Shown here in pieces: positions 61,358 to 64,000 of a stretch of 64,000 nucleotides of DNA. The DNA is from Opitutaceae bacterium (GTDB lineage: Bacteria > Verrucomicrobiota > Verrucomicrobiia > Opitutales > Opitutaceae). Positions within the stretch are counted from its first letter, which is position 1, and every line of letters begins with the position of its first letter. The stretch is taken from NCBI GenBank assembly GCA_030693515.1, contig JAUYAK010000099.1, positions 119,041 to 183,040 of the forward strand. Direction: 5' to 3'. The notes under the pieces are model-generated. The model worked only from the letters and a program-made list of their open reading frames with translations, was not told the origin of the DNA and did no database searches. Made by a program: the position numbers and the translations under genes.

Positions 61358-62173
61358 ATGCCAAGATTCCCCCTCCTCACCGCCCTTTTCGGCTGGCCCC
61401 TGTTCGCCCTCGCCGGATCCGAGCCCATCTGGAGCGATGAATTCAACCAGCCGGTCGGCTCCGCCCCCGATCCCGCACGCTGGGCCCATGACCTCGGTGC
61501 CGGCGGCTGGGGCAACAACGAACTCCAGACTTACACCGCCGCGCGCGAAAATTCCTCCATCGTCGCCGACCCTGCGGCGCTCGACGGTCGCGCCCTTGCG
61601 ATCCGCGCGTTGCGCTCGGATCCGGGCGGCTACACCTCAGCCCGGCTGAAGACCGAGAGCAAGTTCGCCGTCACCTACGGTCGCATCGAGGCGCGGATGA
61701 AACTCACGCGCGGACGCGGCGTGTGGCCGGCGTTCTGGATGCTGGGCGGGAACAAGCCCAAAGTCGGCTGGCCCACCTGCGGCGAGATCGATATCATGGA
61801 ACAGTTGGGCCACGAGCCCGCCAAACTCCACGGCACGCTGCACGGCCCCGGCTACTCCGGCCAGAATGGCCTCAGCGCCGCCACCACCCTGCCGACCGGA
61901 GCGGCGTTGAGCGCCGCCTACCATGTTTACGCCGTGGATTGGTCGCCCGAAAAAATCGCGTGGTCTCTCGACGGCACCGCCTATTTCACTCTCACTCCGG
62001 CACAACTGCCCGCCGGTGCGCGCTGGGTTTTCGATGAACCGGCGTTCTTGCTGCTGAACCTAGCTGTCGGCGGCAACTGGCCCGGCAACCCCGACGTGAC
62101 CACCACCTTCCCGCAGACCCTGCTCGTCGACTACGTGCGAGTCTATACATTGCCACAAGAGACCAGTAGGTAA
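61358..62173 (+). CDS. GH16 family secreted beta-glucanase (laminarinase-like)
   Basis: This 271-residue enzyme has a short signal peptide ending ALAGSEP and a compact jelly-roll domain starting IWSDEFN. WGNNELQTYT, LKTESKFAVTYGRIEARMKL and WPAFWMLG are GH16 landmarks. The catalytic motif is CGEIDIME: Glu143 nucleophile, Asp145 and Glu148 acid/base, in the E-x-D-x-x-E form of GH16 laminarinases. LLNLAVGGNWPG and VDYVRVY end the domain. It should hydrolyse beta-1,3- or mixed-linkage glucans outside the cytoplasm. It stands alone, 146 bp after a receptor remnant and 115 bp before the sigma gene of module 5, so it may belong to the same glucan-uptake unit. Confidence 0.95.
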   Translation: MPRFPLLTALFGWPLFALAGSEPIWSDEFNQPVGSAPDPARWAHDLGAGGWGNNELQTYTAARENSSIVADPAALDGRALAIRALRSDPGGYTSARLKTESKFAVTYGRIEARMKLTRGRGVWPAFWMLGGNKPKVGWPTCGEIDIMEQLGHEPAKLHGTLHGPGYSGQNGLSAATTLPTGAALSAAYHVYAVDWSPEKIAWSLDGTAYFTLTPAQLPAGARWVFDEPAFLLLNLAVGGNWPGNPDVTTTFPQTLLVDYVRVYTLPQETSR

Positions 62174-62288
62174 ACGACGATCATCTCGCTCCCCACATTG
62201 ATTCGCTTTGGAAAACGGATCGACTTTCCCGACAATTTTCCACACATCGCCGGGGAAGATTGCTCCGTGACTGCGTTTCCCCGCCTCC

Positions 62289-62816
62289 ATGCCTCCGCCC
62301 GATCCCGAAACCGACCGCTGGCTGTCCCAGTTTGTGCAGCCGCACGAGGCAATGCTGCGAGCCTGGCTGCAGAGCCGGTTCCCGCAGCTCGCGGACGTCG
62401 ATGACATCGTGCAGGAGGCCTACGCGCGCGTGCTCGCGGCGCGCAGCCGGACGGAAGTGCGGCAGCCGAAGGCGTTCTTTTTCGCGACGGCGCGCAACCT
62501 CGCCCTCGATTATTTCCGCCGCCGGCAGATCGCGCGCGTGGAACCTTTAGGGGAGATCGACGAGTTGTGCGTCTTGGAGGACGGCGACAACGTCGCGGAG
62601 ACAGTCGCCCGCAACCAGGAAATCGAACTCATGACGCAAGCCATCCAATCGCTGCCCGACCGCTGCCGCCAGGTCATGACGCTGCGCCACGTTTACGGCC
62701 TGTCGCAAAAGGCCGTCGCCGCCGAACTCGGCATCTCGGTGCGCACGGTCGAGGCGCAGGTCACCATCGGGATCAAACGCTGCACGCAATTCGTGCGGCG
62801 GCGTTGCCCATCCTGA
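62289..62816 (+). CDS. ECF RNA polymerase sigma factor, FecI-like (module 5)
   Basis: This 175-residue protein (MPPPDPETDRWLSQFVQPHE) shows region 2 as MLRAWLQSRFPQLADVDDIV, QEAYARVLAA and AFFFATARNLALDYFRRRQ, and region 4 as LPDRCRQVMTLRHVYGLSQK with AVAAELGISVRTVEAQVTIG. The usual KEIAARLG of the paralogues reads KAVAAELG. fecR follows after 7 bp. It is a close relative of the sigma factors of modules 2 and 3. A receptor gene with an STN domain is expected just beyond the window. Confidence 0.93.
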   Translation: MPPPDPETDRWLSQFVQPHEAMLRAWLQSRFPQLADVDDIVQEAYARVLAARSRTEVRQPKAFFFATARNLALDYFRRRQIARVEPLGEIDELCVLEDGDNVAETVARNQEIELMTQAIQSLPDRCRQVMTLRHVYGLSQKAVAAELGISVRTVEAQVTIGIKRCTQFVRRRCPS

Positions 62817-62823
62817 ATCCGCC

Positions 62824-63912
62824 GTGGACTCAACGCATCTCAACCCGGGTCGTGAGGCCGACATCGAACTCCAGGCCGCCGCCTGGCTCGCGCGAAAGGA
62901 TCGCGGGCTGACGGCGTCGGAGCAGGACGAGTTTTTTCAGTGGCTGGCCGCGGACCCGCGTCATGGCGAGTGGCTCGCGCGCCACCAGCAAACCGTCCGC
63001 GGCCTGAAGCTCCTCGCGCAATGGCGGCCCGAGCACGGTGCGCGGCCGAATCCCGATTTGCTCACGCCGCCGCGGGCGCGAGGGCCGGGGCGCTGGGTTT
63101 TGCCGGTGGGCTTCGCCGCGGCGGCGGGCATCGCGCTGGCCGTGGCACTCTGGCAGCCGTGGAAACCGGACGTCGCGGTCGCGGCGCGGGCGACGCCAGC
63201 CGCGCCCGATCCGCAGATTCGGCGCAAGCTCCTCGAGGATGGTTCAACGATCGACCTCAATCGCGGTGCGGAGGTGGAGGTGCGGTTCGGCGCGGACGAA
63301 CGCCGCGTGCGACTCGTGCGGGGTCAGGCGCATTTCAGCGTGCGGAAAAACCCGGCGCGCCCGTTCATCGTGCAGGCGGGGCGCGTGGAGATTCGCGCGG
63401 TGGGCACGGCGTTCGAGGTGAAACTGGCGGCGAAGTCGGTGGAGGTGCTCGTGACCGAGGGCCGGGTTGGGGTGGCGACGGAGGACGGAAGACGGAGGAC
63501 GGAGGACGGAGCAGCGGCCGCTTCTTCAGTTCTCAGTCCTCTGTCCTCTGTGACTCTGATCGACGCGGGCGAGCGCGCGGTGGTTTCACTGGTCGAGCCG
63601 GGCGCGCCGCCCAAGGTCTCCACCGTGGCAGCGGACGAACTGGCGCGGCTGGTGGCCTGGCAATATCGGCAACTCGAGTTTACCGACGCACCGCTCGAAC
63701 AAGTCGTGGCGGAATTCAACCGCGACAACCGGGTGAAACTGGTGGTGGACGATCCGGCGCTGGCGGCGCTGCCGATCGGCGCGACGCTGCGCTCGGACAA
63801 CGTGGACGGATTTGTGCGGCTGCTGGAAACGAGTTTTCACGTGGCGGTCGAGCGCCGGAGCGATGGCGTGATCGTGCTGCGGCAGGTTTCGGCGCCACCG
63901 AAACCCCGCTGA
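62824..63912 (+). CDS. FecR-type anti-sigma factor (module 5) with repeat-derived loop
   Basis: This 362-residue protein has a GTG start at 62824. Domain pattern: AAAWLARKDRGLTASEQDEF and FQWLAADPRHGEWLARHQQ, then AQWRPEHGARPNPDLLTP; a membrane helix at about 93-109 (LPVGFAAAAGIALAVAL); FecR domain with RAVGTAFEVKLA (Gly-Thr cleavage candidate); STN-like end EQVVAEFNRDNRVKLVVDDP and TLRSDNVDGFVRLLE. Between LVTEGRVGVA and LIDAGERAVV lies an odd hydrophilic-to-Ser/Leu insertion (TEDGRRRTEDGAAAASSVLS) encoded by a GGACGGA-type DNA repeat and its inverted copy. Other paralogues have unrelated linkers here, so the insertion is probably tolerated in a loop. Confidence 0.92.
   Translation: MDSTHLNPGREADIELQAAAWLARKDRGLTASEQDEFFQWLAADPRHGEWLARHQQTVRGLKLLAQWRPEHGARPNPDLLTPPRARGPGRWVLPVGFAAAAGIALAVALWQPWKPDVAVAARATPAAPDPQIRRKLLEDGSTIDLNRGAEVEVRFGADERRVRLVRGQAHFSVRKNPARPFIVQAGRVEIRAVGTAFEVKLAAKSVEVLVTEGRVGVATEDGRRRTEDGAAAASSVLSPLSSVTLIDAGERAVVSLVEPGAPPKVSTVAADELARLVAWQYRQLEFTDAPLEQVVAEFNRDNRVKLVVDDPALAALPIGATLRSDNVDGFVRLLETSFHVAVERRSDGVIVLRQVSAPPKPR
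63492..63551. repeat. Inverted GGACGGA/TCCTCTG repeat inside fecR
   Basis: ACGGAGGACGGAGGACGGAG (63492-63511) can pair with CTCAGTCCTCTGTCCTCTGT (63532-63551): 17 Watson-Crick pairs, two G-U and one mismatch, with a 20-nt loop. GACGGA units also extend upstream to about 63481. This resembles short dispersed repeats of low complexity seen in intergenic DNA, but here it is translated in frame. Confidence 0.65.
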
Positions 63913-64000
63913 TTCTCAGGGCGGGAGGAAAATCCCTGACCTGACTGATTTCCGCCGACTCGTTGACGCCAGGGCGGAAGTTTCCTGTTACATTTGACCA
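63913..64000. other. Leader region after module 5, no gene seen
   Basis: The last 88 bases follow the fecR stop. They contain TTTCCTGTTACATTTG and an upstream GACG, which on the minus strand forms TGTAAC-N18-CGTC as in the candidate promoters at 58298-58358. The orientation does not suit the expected downstream plus-strand receptor, so no promoter is claimed. Confidence 0.3.

Overview
This GC-rich window looks like part of a chromosome from a Verrucomicrobiota bacterium, most probably Opitutales/Opitutaceae-like. That placement rests on gene families only: very large TonB-dependent receptors (TBDRs) with a plug opening of the type LSPFTVS..., three-gene surface-signalling modules (ECF sigma, FecR anti-sigma, STN-domain receptor), the DUF1592/DUF1552 planctomycete-type cytochrome pair, and Tat-exported sugar isomerase/epimerase proteins. 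It was not confirmed by a marker gene. I saw no rRNA, tRNA, CRISPR array, transposase or phage gene.

Layout. 1-6005 (+): a compact carbohydrate operon with a three-domain esterase (5' end outside the window), two exported TIM-barrel sugar isomerase-like proteins and a sulfatase. 6006-6407: a scar holding a LacI helix-turn-helix stub and a signal-peptide stub facing it. 6408-15137 (-): TBDR, secreted esterase, TBDR; both receptors share a 20-bp upstream motif. 15633-22931 (+): a two-subunit CoA-transferase, an amidohydrolase, a SulP transporter, an orphan MalK/UgpC-type ATPase and a galactokinase-like kinase. 22957-29335: a decay zone with a 5'-truncated cytochrome c fragment, a sulfatase lacking its catalytic N-terminus, a frameshifted DUF1592 gene and an intact DUF1552 gene. 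29383-47913 (-): two sigma/FecR/TBDR modules; the second runs into a maltodextrin-type locus (MalA-like TBDR, GH13 amylase, another TBDR). 48155-53674 (+): a ribbon-helix-helix protein and a third sigma/FecR/TBDR module. 54181-60049: a TBDR carrying a grafted STN domain plus a FAD oxidoreductase (-), divergent from a fourth sigma/FecR pair (+). 60252-63912 (+): a chimeric DUF1552 gene, a TBDR tail remnant, a GH16 beta-glucanase and a fifth sigma/FecR pair whose receptor presumably lies beyond the window.

Together the genes describe a polysaccharide scavenger. Secreted hydrolases (esterases, sulfatases, GH13, GH16) break glycans down, eight intact TBDRs import products across the outer membrane, and five FecR-type modules could couple substrate binding at the receptor to transcription. 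Inner-membrane uptake and catabolism are represented by the MalK-type ATPase, SulP transporter, sugar isomerases and galactokinase-like protein. TonB/ExbBD and the ABC permeases must be encoded elsewhere.

The most unusual signals are structural. They include a gene fused from an Ig/cadherin-like exported protein and half a DUF1552 protein, a TBDR with a second signal peptide buried behind a grafted STN domain, and short dispersed DNA repeats that have become protein sequence (the signal peptide of the DUF1592 protein and a loop of the fifth FecR).
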